The position numbers and the translations under genes are program-made. A stretch of 5,675 nt of DNA, taken from contig JAKBCD010000155.1 of NCBI GenBank assembly GCA_021808205.1, positions 1 through 5,675 of the forward strand, written 5' to 3'. Position 1 is the first letter of the stretch. Each line of letters begins with the position of its first letter. The notes beneath the pieces were generated by a model. It saw nothing but the letters and a program-made list of their open reading frames with translations, was not told where the DNA came from and ran no database searches. Shown piece after piece: positions 1 to 5,675 of this stretch. The DNA is from Pseudomonadota bacterium. Its GTDB lineage: Bacteria > Pseudomonadota > Alphaproteobacteria > Acetobacterales > Acetobacteraceae.

Positions 1-149
1 GGCACCTTGCCGGGGCGGAAACCGGGCATCTGGATTGTCTTGCTCAGCTCAGCCAAACGCTTCTCACGCTTGGCGGCCAGCTCGGGTTCGGCAACCACGA
101 CCGTAAAGCCGCGCTTTAGGCCGTCGGAGAGCGTTTCAGTAACCTGCAT
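1..149 (-). CDS. tig: Trigger factor, N-terminal fragment (cut by left edge)
   Basis: Trigger factor is the ribosome-bound chaperone and peptidyl-prolyl isomerase that meets nascent chains at the exit tunnel. Only the first 49 codons are in the window; the gene runs off the left edge. The start reads MQVTETLSDGLKRGFTVVV, the usual opening of the ribosome-binding domain. Residues 43-49 read GFRPGKV and the next, incomplete codon begins CC, giving the family signature GFRxGKVP that docks on ribosomal protein L23. F44 and R45 fall at the same positions as in the E. coli protein, while E. coli K46 is P46 here, a substitution I recall as common outside enterics. The ATG is supported by homology. 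A GAGG Shine-Dalgarno-like element (complement of 162-165) lies 12 nt upstream, slightly far. The tRNA-Leu gene ends 36 bp upstream on the same strand with no terminator between, so co-transcription is likely (inference). Confidence 0.96.
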   Translation of the reverse strand, partial: MQVTETLSDGLKRGFTVVVAEPELAAKREKRLAELSKTIQMPGFRPGKV

Positions 150-185
150 GGGACGAACAAACCTCAATAATCTAATGACGGCAGA

Positions 186-270
186 TGGTGCGGGCGGAGG
201 GACTTGAACCCCCATGGCTTTCGCCACCAGAACCTAAATCTGGCGTGTCTACCAGTTTCACCACGCCCGC
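186..270 (-). tRNA. tRNA-Leu(UAG)
   Basis: This is a complete class II tRNA gene of 85 nt, including an encoded 3' CCA (complement of 186-188) and discriminator A (189). The acceptor arms GCGGGCG and CGCCCGC pair perfectly. The D-arm region carries GGTAGAC, the anticodon stem CCAGA/TCTGG closes the loop TTTAGGT, and the anticodon UAG is the complement of 234-236. It reads CUN codons, chiefly CUA and others by wobble. The long variable arm is a 4-bp stem TGGC/GCCA with a GAAA tetraloop. The T arm is GGGGG-TTCAAGT-CCCTC with one G-U pair. The long variable arm together with the UAG anticodon makes the leucine assignment firm. tig follows on the same strand. Confidence 0.97.
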
Positions 271-296
271 AACCGGGCCTGCAACTCAAGCCGCGC

Positions 297-325
297 CGCA
301 TAGCGCGTGTTGCGGTGTTTCACAA
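297..325 (-). promoter_or_regulatory. Probable sigma70-type promoter of tRNA-Leu (and perhaps tig)
   Basis: On the minus strand a -35-like TTGTGA (complement of 320-325) and a -10-like TATGCG (complement of 297-302) are separated by exactly 17 nt. The 26 nt between the -10 box and the tRNA 5' end begin with a GC-rich stretch, GCGCGGC. That resembles the discriminator of stringently controlled stable-RNA promoters. Box matches are partial, so this is a prediction from spacing and position. Confidence 0.5.
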
Positions 326-369
326 GCTTGCCCCTCGTCTAAGAACGGAAAAGCGACTAATTCCTGGAC

Positions 370-2979
370 ATGGACAGGCAAAGAGCACCCGTTTCCCAGC
401 AGAAACCCCGCCGCCGGGGCTGGAAAGCCTATGCGCTTCTGGCCGCCGCAGCCGTTATATTGGCGCCCGTGGCGGGGGTGGGCGTATTCATCGCCCAATT
501 CAACCCCAACGCCTATGCACCGCAGATTATCGCCGCCGTGCAGCAGGCCACCGGCCGCACGCTCAGGCTTGGCGGGCCTATCCAGCTGCAACTCTCCCTG
601 CACCCCAGCCTGGCGGCCAGCAATCTCAGCCTCTCCAACCCCAACGGGTTTTCAGACCCCTCCCTGCTGACGCTGGACCAGGTACAAGCACAAATTGCCC
701 TGCTGCCGCTGTTCAGCCACCGCGTGGATATTCTGAACCTTAAACTGGTGGGGCCAAAGCTATACCTGGAGCGCGACCAGAGCGGCCAGGCGGACTGGAA
801 TTTTGCCGCCGCACCAGCGCAACCCGGCACCGCGCCTACGCCTGCGAATAACGCGCCACCCCCGTACAAAATCGCGCTGGAAGCGGTGGAGCTGGATAAC
901 GGGCAGATCATCCTGCGCCCACAGGGCCTTGGCCAGCCGAGCATCATTCAGCTTACCCGCCTCACCGGCCAGGCGTCCTCACTCACCGCCCCGCTGCATC
1001 TATCTGGTGCCGCCACCATCGGCACCACGCCGCTCACGCTGCAAGGCATGGTCGGCCCCGTTTCGCGGCTTGCCGGCATGGGGTCCGCGCCTTGGCCGGT
1101 TGATCTCTCCTTCGGCTTCGCGGGCGCCAGCGCCAAGCTGCAGGGCCTGGTGGCCCGGCCGCAAAACGCGCGTGGTTACAACCTTGCGCTTACCGCCGCC
1201 ATTCCGGCGCTGGAGACTGTCTCCACCGCCCTGCCGCCTGGCTGGCTGGGGGGGGTAAACCTACCGGCCCTGCATAATGTTACCGCCAGCGCCAACATTA
1301 AAGACGATGGCGCCCCCCTGCCCGCGATCAGCAATATCTTGATCACGGCGGGTGAATCGGATCTGACAAACCTGTATCCCGGCCTTACCCTGGCGGCGCT
1401 GAACGCCCAGCTACCCTCGCTGGACGGCTCCGCCACGCTCAGCGCCAAGGGCACGCTGGGGCAGCTACCCTTCGTTATTCAAGGCAATACCACCGCGCCA
1501 AGCGCCTTCATTCCGCCCGCCCTGCTGCCCGCCAGCGCCCCGCCCGCCGCCAGCTTCAGCGAAAGCCTGAATGCAAGCCTGGGCAATGCCAGCCTCAGCC
1601 TGACCGGCGGCATCGCCACCCCGCGGAATTTAAGCGGCGCCGCCATGGCGCTGACCCTGAATATTCCTGATCTTTCAGCCTTGTCTGCCGCCGCCAGGCA
1701 GCCATTGCCCGCCTGGAAGAACATCGTGGTAAAAACCACGCTGATCGACCCTGGCGGACAAGGCCTCAGCCATGCCCTCGGGCTTAACAGCCTGACCGCC
1801 ACAATGGACAACGCCAGCTTTGGCGGCGATGCCAGCCTGACTTTCAACCCCGCACCCAAGCTGGAGATCGATCTTTCGATTGCCCAGGCCAATATGGACG
1901 CGCTTCTGGCCGCCCTGCCACCCGCTCAGGCCACGCCCGCCGTTGCCATGCCGGCCCAGCCTCAGCCCGCCTCGCTGGTGCCAGCTATCGCCTTGCCGTT
2001 GAATTTTCTTCGCCAGGCCAGCGCCGACGTGCTGCTGAAGGCCGACAGCCTGACCTATGGCGGCGCTACCTATACGGCATTGCAGGGCCATGCCGTGCTC
2101 AACAACGGCGTGCTTACCGTCAACCCGCTCACCGGCCAGCTGCCCGGCGGCGCCGTTTCCGCTTCTGGCAGCATAGATGCCAGCGAGGACCCCGCCGCCG
2201 AAACACTAAACATCAACGCCCCGGCTTTGGCGCTCGGCCCCTTCCTGCACGCTTTCAACCTGCCGGATAACGCCCAGGGCACAGTACAAGCGCAGCTTAA
2301 TGCCTCCGCCCATGGCAATACCCTGCCAGACATGCTGGGCACGGTCACCGGGCGCCTTGGCCTCGCCAGCGTTAACGGCGTGGTGGATGGCAGCGTGCTC
2401 AGCAAACTGTTCGGCGGGGCGCTGCAATCCGCCGGGCTGCCTGCCAACCTCGCCGCTACACCTGGGCCGGTTTCCATTCGCTGCGCTGCCCTGGCGGTAG
2501 ATGCCACCAACGGCAGCGGCACCGTAAAGGCGCTCACCCTCGACTCCAACCGGCTGTTCCTGCAAGGCGGCGGCACGGTGAACTTCGCGGATGAAGCCCT
2601 GGCACTGGTGCTCCAGCCCCGGCTGAAAATTGGCGGCGGCAATGTTGCCATACCGGTGCAGGTTGGCGGCACTTTCCTCGCGCCCAGTTACAGCGTGGCG
2701 TCTCAATCGGCCGTTGCCACGGCGGCGCAGGCGGCCTCGGGCCTTTCGGACGGCAACATGCTGGGCGCCAGCACATTGCTCGGCAAGGCCATGAGCGCCA
2801 TCACCGGCAGCACCGGCAACACTGGCGATGCCTGCCCCGCCGCGCTCAGCCTGGCGCGGATGGGCAAACCCGGGCCAATGCCATCCTCCCCCGCCAACAC
2901 CCCTGCCCCCGCAACCGGCACCAGCCAGCCCCAGCAAACCGGTCCACGCAGCCTGCTGAACGGGCTGCTCGGGCCATGA
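370..2979 (+). CDS. AsmA-family envelope protein, membrane-anchored
   Basis: This is an 869-residue AsmA-family protein. The family comprises bridge-like or scaffold proteins of the inner membrane and periplasm, implicated in outer-membrane assembly and phospholipid homeostasis; the exact role of this member is unknown. Residues 1-19 are basic (KPRRRGWK) and precede one hydrophobic segment at about 20-42, so the N-terminus is probably cytoplasmic and the rest periplasmic. The AsmA N-terminal domain follows, with a typical LSLSNPNGF turn at about 86-94. The middle is Ala/Leu/Ser-rich, beta-type and poorly conserved. An AsmA-like C-terminal region spans about 600-790, with GVVDGSVLSKLF near 670 and LVLQPRLKIGG...PVQVGGTF near 748-770. 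A DACPAALSLARMG motif and a Pro/Thr-rich tail end the protein. It is longer than E. coli AsmA (about 617). ATG 370 is the only sensible start: an in-frame TAA lies at 358-360 and the anchor begins soon after. No good Shine-Dalgarno is visible. The stop overlaps the atp12 start by 4 bp. Confidence 0.88.
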   Translation: MDRQRAPVSQQKPRRRGWKAYALLAAAAVILAPVAGVGVFIAQFNPNAYAPQIIAAVQQATGRTLRLGGPIQLQLSLHPSLAASNLSLSNPNGFSDPSLLTLDQVQAQIALLPLFSHRVDILNLKLVGPKLYLERDQSGQADWNFAAAPAQPGTAPTPANNAPPPYKIALEAVELDNGQIILRPQGLGQPSIIQLTRLTGQASSLTAPLHLSGAATIGTTPLTLQGMVGPVSRLAGMGSAPWPVDLSFGFAGASAKLQGLVARPQNARGYNLALTAAIPALETVSTALPPGWLGGVNLPALHNVTASANIKDDGAPLPAISNILITAGESDLTNLYPGLTLAALNAQLPSLDGSATLSAKGTLGQLPFVIQGNTTAPSAFIPPALLPASAPPAASFSESLNASLGNASLSLTGGIATPRNLSGAAMALTLNIPDLSALSAAARQPLPAWKNIVVKTTLIDPGGQGLSHALGLNSLTATMDNASFGGDASLTFNPAPKLEIDLSIAQANMDALLAALPPAQATPAVAMPAQPQPASLVPAIALPLNFLRQASADVLLKADSLTYGGATYTALQGHAVLNNGVLTVNPLTGQLPGGAVSASGSIDASEDPAAETLNINAPALALGPFLHAFNLPDNAQGTVQAQLNASAHGNTLPDMLGTVTGRLGLASVNGVVDGSVLSKLFGGALQSAGLPANLAATPGPVSIRCAALAVDATNGSGTVKALTLDSNRLFLQGGGTVNFADEALALVLQPRLKIGGGNVAIPVQVGGTFLAPSYSVASQSAVATAAQAASGLSDGNMLGASTLLGKAMSAITGSTGNTGDACPAALSLARMGKPGPMPSSPANTPAPATGTSQPQQTGPRSLLNGLLGP

Positions 2980-3671
2980 AACGCTTCTGGACCCACGCCA
3001 CCCCCTTGGAAGACTCCGGGCTCTATACCGTCCGGCTAGACCAACGGGTGGTGAAAATGCCCAGCGGCGCGGCTCTGGCCGTGCCCCATCAGGCGCTGGC
3101 GGAGGCAATCGCCCAGGAGTGGAACGCCGCCGCCGCCGATTTTTCACCCAACGACCTGCCGCTCACCCAACTTGCCTGCACGGCGCATGAACGCATTCCC
3201 CCGCATCTGGACGCGATCATTAAACAGCTTGCCGCCTATGGGCTAAACGATTTGCTCTGCTACCGGGCCGAGGGTCCAGCGGCCCTCATTGCGCGCCAGC
3301 ACGCGGAATGGGACCCCTGGCTGCGCTGGCTGGATACGACCCAGGGGATTGGCCTTATCACCACCTGCGGGTTGATGCCGGTGAACCAGCTACCCTGGAC
3401 AGCCAGCAAGCTGGAGGCTCTGCTTTCCACCCGCACGGCGTACGAGCTGGCGGCGCTGGGGGTGATCATCCCGGCCCTGGGCAGCTTCGTGCTTGGCCTG
3501 GCCGCCGCCGAGGAAGCGCTGGATGCGCAGACCGCCTGCGCCACCGCCGCGCTGGACGGGCTTTGGCAGGCCGAGCAATGGGGCGAAGACGAAACAGACA
3601 CCGCAAAGCGCGAGGCAACGCTGGCCGATGTGGCTGCCGCCGTGCGCTTCATCAATCTTACCCGCGCATGA
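2976..3671 (+). CDS. ATP12-family F1-ATPase assembly chaperone
   Basis: This is a 231-residue protein of the ATP12 family (mitochondrial Atp12p/ATPAF2). In mitochondria the family binds the F1 alpha subunit and prevents its aggregation before assembly into the alpha3beta3 hexamer; the same role is inferred here in the cytoplasm. The start MKRFW and the region to W49 (ALAEAIAQEW) match the N-terminal domain. Conserved blocks follow: NDLLCYRAEGPAAL at 91-104, QHAEWDPWLRW at 108-118, and the C-terminal EQWGEDETD...KRE at 200-213, leading into a final helix ending AVRFINL. Length is normal for bacterial members and no signal peptide is seen. The ATG overlaps the asmA-like stop as ATGA and has no clear Shine-Dalgarno, suggesting reinitiation by ribosomes leaving the upstream gene. 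Its own stop overlaps the next ATG in the same way. No ATP synthase genes lie in the window. Confidence 0.93.
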   Translation: MKRFWTHATPLEDSGLYTVRLDQRVVKMPSGAALAVPHQALAEAIAQEWNAAAADFSPNDLPLTQLACTAHERIPPHLDAIIKQLAAYGLNDLLCYRAEGPAALIARQHAEWDPWLRWLDTTQGIGLITTCGLMPVNQLPWTASKLEALLSTRTAYELAALGVIIPALGSFVLGLAAAEEALDAQTACATAALDGLWQAEQWGEDETDTAKREATLADVAAAVRFINLTRA

Positions 3672-3829
3672 AGGCCCTGCACCTGCTTATTCACGGGCGC
3701 GTTCAGAACGCTGGCTTGCGCAGGCAAGGCCCACCCTGGGCGGAGGTGACTAGAATCGAGACCACGCCCTGCCCCGAACCAGACACAACAGGATTTGAGA
3801 AAAAGCCGACAGAGACTGGACCAGCCTAA
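3668..3829 (+). pseudogene. Acylphosphatase remnant with in-frame internal deletion
   Basis: A 53-codon reading frame starts in an ATGA overlap with the atp12 stop and ends at TAA 3827-3829. Residues 1-18 (MKALHLLIHGRVQNAGLR) match the opening of acylphosphatases, whose phosphate-binding loop reads GRVQGVGFR. Residues 20-47 (QGPPWAEVTRIE to TTGFEKKPT) match the family's last strand region, usually ...GPxxAxVxxVE...GFxxxPT. Family members are about 90-95 residues, so roughly 40-45 residues are missing just after R18. The lost part should contain the GWVRNxxDGSV segment with the catalytic Asn. The phosphate-binding Arg (R18) remains, but the loop has drifted: GVGF has become NAGL. Acylphosphatases hydrolyse acyl phosphates such as carbamoyl phosphate; this product probably cannot. 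The frame is intact throughout, so a short peptide may still be made by translational coupling. It could instead be a divergent small gene, but matches at both ends favour deletion. Confidence 0.72.
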
Positions 3830-3850
3830 CGGAAACATCTGGCCAGTCTC
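3812..3850. repeat. 12-bp inverted repeat between the atp12 cluster and gabT
   Basis: The left arm GAGACTGG-A-CCAG (3812-3824, one bulged A at 3820) pairs with the right arm CTGGCCAGTCTC (3839-3850), leaving a 14-nt loop (3825-3838). The stop codon of the acylphosphatase remnant lies in the loop, and the right arm covers the proposed -35 box of gabT. In RNA it would form a stable hairpin, but no U-run follows directly (CGGTTGAG comes next). It may act as an imperfect terminator or pause for the upstream transcript, or as a regulator-binding dyad for gabT. The pairing is seen directly; the role is open. Confidence 0.6.
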
Positions 3851-3868
3851 CGGTTGAGTGTTTATAAT
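3840..3868 (+). promoter_or_regulatory. Probable sigma70-type promoter of gabT
   Basis: A perfect TATAAT -10 box sits at 3863-3868, which is striking in this GC-rich sequence. Exactly 17 nt upstream is TGGCCA (3840-3845), which matches TTGACA at 4 of 6 positions. Transcription would begin near 3875, giving a leader of about 27 nt before ATG 3902. The -35 box lies inside the right arm of the inverted repeat, so a protein bound there, or read-through transcription forming the hairpin, could influence initiation (inference). Confidence 0.62.
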
Positions 3869-3882
3869 CTTAAACGAACCTC

Positions 3883-3891
3883 AGGATGGAG
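3883..3891 (+). promoter_or_regulatory. gabT ribosome binding site
   Basis: The purine-rich AGGATGGAG carries AGGA and GGAG Shine-Dalgarno cores. GGAG ends 10 nt before ATG 3902. It supports 3902 as the gabT start over the in-frame TTG at 3854, which lies upstream of the promoter's -10 box. Confidence 0.6.
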
Positions 3892-3901
3892 ATGCGACCA
3901 G

Positions 3902-5173
3902 ATGAGCACGAACAGCGAAATGATGGCCCGCCGGATGGCCGCCGTGCCGCGCGGCGTGGGCAATGCCCATGCGGTATTCACCGCCAAGGCGGAAAACGCC
4001 GAGCTGTGGGATATTGAAGGCAAACGCTACATCGATTTCGCGGGCGGCATCGCCGTACTCAACACCGGCCACCGCCACCCCAAGGTCATCGCGGCGGTGC
4101 AGAAACAGCTGGACGCCTTCACCCACACCTGCTTCCAGGTGACACCCTATGACAGCTATATCGAGCTGGCGGAAAAGCTAAACGCGCTGGCGCCCATTGA
4201 AGGCCCGGCGAAAACCATCTTCTTCACCACCGGCGCCGAGGCACTGGAAAACGCGGTGAAGATCGCCCGTGCCCATACCGGCCGCCCCGGCGTGATTACC
4301 TTTGCCGGCGGCTATCACGGCCGCACGATGCTGACGATGGCGATGACCGGCAAGGTACTGCCCTACAAGAAAAAATTCGCCCCGATGCCGGCGGAAATTT
4401 ACCACGTCCCCTTCCCTCACGAGCAATTCGCCGTGACGGTGGAAGAATCACTGAAATATATCGAGATGCTGTTCCGCGCGGACATCGAACCCTCCCGCGT
4501 TGCCGCCATCACCATCGAGCCCGTGCAGGGCGAAGGCGGCTTCCTGCCAGCGCCAGAGGAACTGCTGGTGGGCCTGCGCAAGATCTGCGACCAGCACGGC
4601 ATTCTGCTCATCACCGACGAGGTGCAGACCGGCTTTGCCCGCACCGGCAAAATGTTCGCCATCGAGCATAGCGCGATCCGGCCGGACCTCATGACCATCG
4701 CCAAATCCCTGGCCGGCGGCTTCCCGCTCTCGGGCGTTATCGGCAAGGCCGAGATCATGGATGCCGCGGAGCCTGGCGGCCTTGGCGGCACCTATGCCGG
4801 CTCTCCCTTGGGCTGCGCCGCCGCCCTGGCGGTGCTGGAGGTGATTCGCGAGGAAAACCTCATCGAACGCGCCAACGTCATCGGCGCCCGCATGAAGGCA
4901 CGGCTGGAAGCCATGTCTCAGCGTAACGACACACACCCCATCTCCGGCATTCGCGGCCCTGGCGCGATGATCGCCTTCGACGTGGTGAAAACCGACGGCA
5001 CGCCAGACCCCGATGCCACCAAGAAGATTCTCGCCACTGCCAAGGATAAGGGGCTGATCCTGCTCTCCTGCGGGGTGTTCAGCAACGCCATCCGCCTGCT
5101 CATGCCGCTCACCATCTCTGATGCGCTGCTTGAAGAAGGGCTGGATATTCTGGAAGCGTCCTTAGCCGTCTAA
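3902..5173 (+). CDS. gabT: 4-aminobutyrate aminotransferase (GABA transaminase)
   Basis: This is a PLP-dependent class III (fold type I) aminotransferase of 423 residues; E. coli GabT has 426. It transfers the amino group of GABA to 2-oxoglutarate, giving succinate semialdehyde and glutamate in the cytoplasm. Similarity to GabT is high throughout, for example AVPRGVG, DFAGGIAVLNTGH, HTCFQVTPY, TTGAEALENAVKIARA, GGYHGRTM, IEPVQGEGGF and GGLGGTYAGSPLGC. From ATG 3902 the key residues take E. coli numbers: I50 and E211 (substrate selectivity), E206 (substrate carboxylate), D239 (pyridine nitrogen, in LLITDEVQTG) and K268 (Schiff-base lysine, in TIAKSLAGGFPL). A TTG-initiated form from 3854 would add 16 residues but starts upstream of the -10 box. 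No gabD or permease is adjacent, and the gene appears monocistronic. A 5-aminovalerate aminotransferase (DavT) activity cannot be excluded. Confidence 0.93.
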   Translation: MSTNSEMMARRMAAVPRGVGNAHAVFTAKAENAELWDIEGKRYIDFAGGIAVLNTGHRHPKVIAAVQKQLDAFTHTCFQVTPYDSYIELAEKLNALAPIEGPAKTIFFTTGAEALENAVKIARAHTGRPGVITFAGGYHGRTMLTMAMTGKVLPYKKKFAPMPAEIYHVPFPHEQFAVTVEESLKYIEMLFRADIEPSRVAAITIEPVQGEGGFLPAPEELLVGLRKICDQHGILLITDEVQTGFARTGKMFAIEHSAIRPDLMTIAKSLAGGFPLSGVIGKAEIMDAAEPGGLGGTYAGSPLGCAAALAVLEVIREENLIERANVIGARMKARLEAMSQRNDTHPISGIRGPGAMIAFDVVKTDGTPDPDATKKILATAKDKGLILLSCGVFSNAIRLLMPLTISDALLEEGLDILEASLAV

Positions 5174-5675
5174 TCCATATGGGCGGCGGCGTGGGCCACG
5201 AACCGCGCCGCCGCGTCCACCAGATCATCGGCCACGGCCGCGCCCAGCTCCGCACTTCCCGCCGTCCACGCCGCTGCAATCGCCGCCTTCGGCACGGAAT
5301 CAAATTCAATCGGCGCGTCCACGCTCAGCCCCTCGAAGTCCAGCGCCCCGAAATCCTTCACGCGCAGCCCCAGCAACGCGCCGCCCTCGGCGGTGGCCGC
5401 GCCAGAGCGCACGCAATCCGGCCGCAGCGCCATGTTCAATGACAATAACGGCTCTGCCCCATGGCCAAACCGTGGGCTCGCGCCAATGCGCCGTTCCATT
5501 AACTGCCGGGCGACCTTCCAGAGATAGAAAGACGGCACCACCAGCCCCTTTTCCTTACGCAGCGCCAGTGTCACCTCATGCACCGCCGGCACATTGCCGC
5601 CATGGGCGTTGAGAATCACAACCCGCCTCATCCCCTGGCGCAGCAAACCGCCCAGCAAATCCGTCAGTACACGCC
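5170..5675 (-). CDS. Creatininase-family amidohydrolase, C-terminal part (5' end beyond window)
   Basis: The final 167 residues belong to the creatininase superfamily of metal-dependent amidohydrolases, which includes creatinine amidohydrolase, the ArfB deformylase and MftE. The reading frame stays open to the right edge (…RVLTDLLGGLLRQGMRRVV), so the TTG at 5658 is internal and not a start. The hallmark NAHGGN (usual form NGHGGN) carries the metal-binding His at the complement of 5602-5604. Downstream, FGHGAEPLLSLNMALRPD corresponds to the family's HxGE...S..LALRPD block, with the His at complement 5461-5463 and the Glu at complement 5452-5454. The N-terminal Glu/His/Asp ligands would lie outside the window. 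The second motif is HGGN, not the HYEN of true creatininases, so the substrate cannot be assigned. The gene converges on gabT and overlaps its stop by 4 bp. Confidence 0.88.
   Translation of the reverse strand, partial: RVLTDLLGGLLRQGMRRVVILNAHGGNVPAVHEVTLALRKEKGLVVPSFYLWKVARQLMERRIGASPRFGHGAEPLLSLNMALRPDCVRSGAATAEGGALLGLRVKDFGALDFEGLSVDAPIEFDSVPKAAIAAAWTAGSAELGAAVADDLVDAAARFVAHAAAHMD

Noticed and set aside
150..185. Intrinsic terminator after tRNA-Leu
   Set aside because: No GC-rich hairpin followed by a T-run exists in the short AT-rich spacer before tig.
271..369. Plus-strand promoter for the AsmA-like gene
   Set aside because: Candidates such as TTGCGG near 310 or TTGCCC near 328 have no acceptable -10 box at proper spacing. 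A promoter is probably present, but I cannot place it.
185..743. Two overlapping plus-strand frames (185-670 and 204-743) that begin inside the tRNA gene
   Set aside because: They start within the tRNA-Leu sequence and run out of frame through the AsmA N-terminal domain, and their products look like random Pro/Arg-rich translations.
2070..2672. Minus-strand open frame (200 codons) opposite the AsmA C-terminal region
   Set aside because: The composition is that of a shadow frame, with no homology recognised and no ribosome binding site. The plus strand encodes the conserved AsmA domain.
2206..3147. Long minus-strand open frame (313 codons) opposite the AsmA-like gene and the start of atp12
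   Set aside because: The product is Arg/Gly-rich with no recognisable family, and it lies opposite clearly conserved coding sequence. High GC makes stops rare on the opposite strand.
3260..3838. Minus-strand open frame (192 codons) opposite atp12
   Set aside because: It lies opposite a well-conserved gene, has no recognisable domains and has the skewed composition of a shadow frame.
4448..4936. Minus-strand open frame (162 codons) opposite gabT
   Set aside because: It is the antisense shadow of the most conserved part of gabT, rich in His/Gly/Arg, with no family match.
5656..5658. TTG as the start codon of the creatininase-family gene
   Set aside because: The frame remains open and family-like up to the right edge (RVLTDLL), and the conserved N-terminal metal-ligand region is missing, so the true start lies outside the window.

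Overview
The window reads as ordinary chromosomal DNA of a high-GC alphaproteobacterium. The best lineage marker is an ATP12-type F1-ATPase assembly chaperone, a family known mainly from alphaproteobacteria and mitochondria. The GC-rich third codon positions, an AsmA-family protein with the alphaproteobacterial type of tail, and a tRNA-Leu(UAG) gene just upstream of tig fit the same assignment. I cannot name the genus from the sequence. I saw no insertion sequence, CRISPR array, phage gene or other mobile element.

Layout. On the minus strand at the left edge is the 5' end of tig (trigger factor), preceded by a complete tRNA-Leu(UAG) gene with an encoded CCA end and a credible sigma70-type promoter. 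A short intergenic region of about 100 bp separates this from a plus-strand cluster: an 869-residue AsmA-family envelope protein, the ATP12 chaperone, and a remnant of an acylphosphatase. Each start codon overlaps the preceding stop in an ATGA motif. Next comes a 12-bp inverted repeat that encloses the stop codon of the remnant. Its right arm runs into a promoter with a perfect TATAAT box, which drives gabT (4-aminobutyrate aminotransferase, 423 residues from the preferred start). A minus-strand creatininase-family hydrolase, cut by the right edge, converges on gabT, and the two genes overlap by 4 bp.

How the genes relate. tRNA-Leu and tig serve translation and nascent-chain folding and may be co-transcribed. 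asmA-like, atp12 and the acylphosphatase remnant look like one translationally coupled transcript, although envelope lipid homeostasis and F1 assembly have no obvious direct link. gabT has its own promoter and no gabD or GABA permease beside it here, so it looks like a stand-alone unit for GABA-to-succinate catabolism.

No new multi-gene system is visible. The items most worth a second look are the in-frame internally deleted acylphosphatase, the dyad that overlaps the gabT -35 box, and the only two cysteines of the AsmA-like protein, both in its C-terminal periplasmic region.
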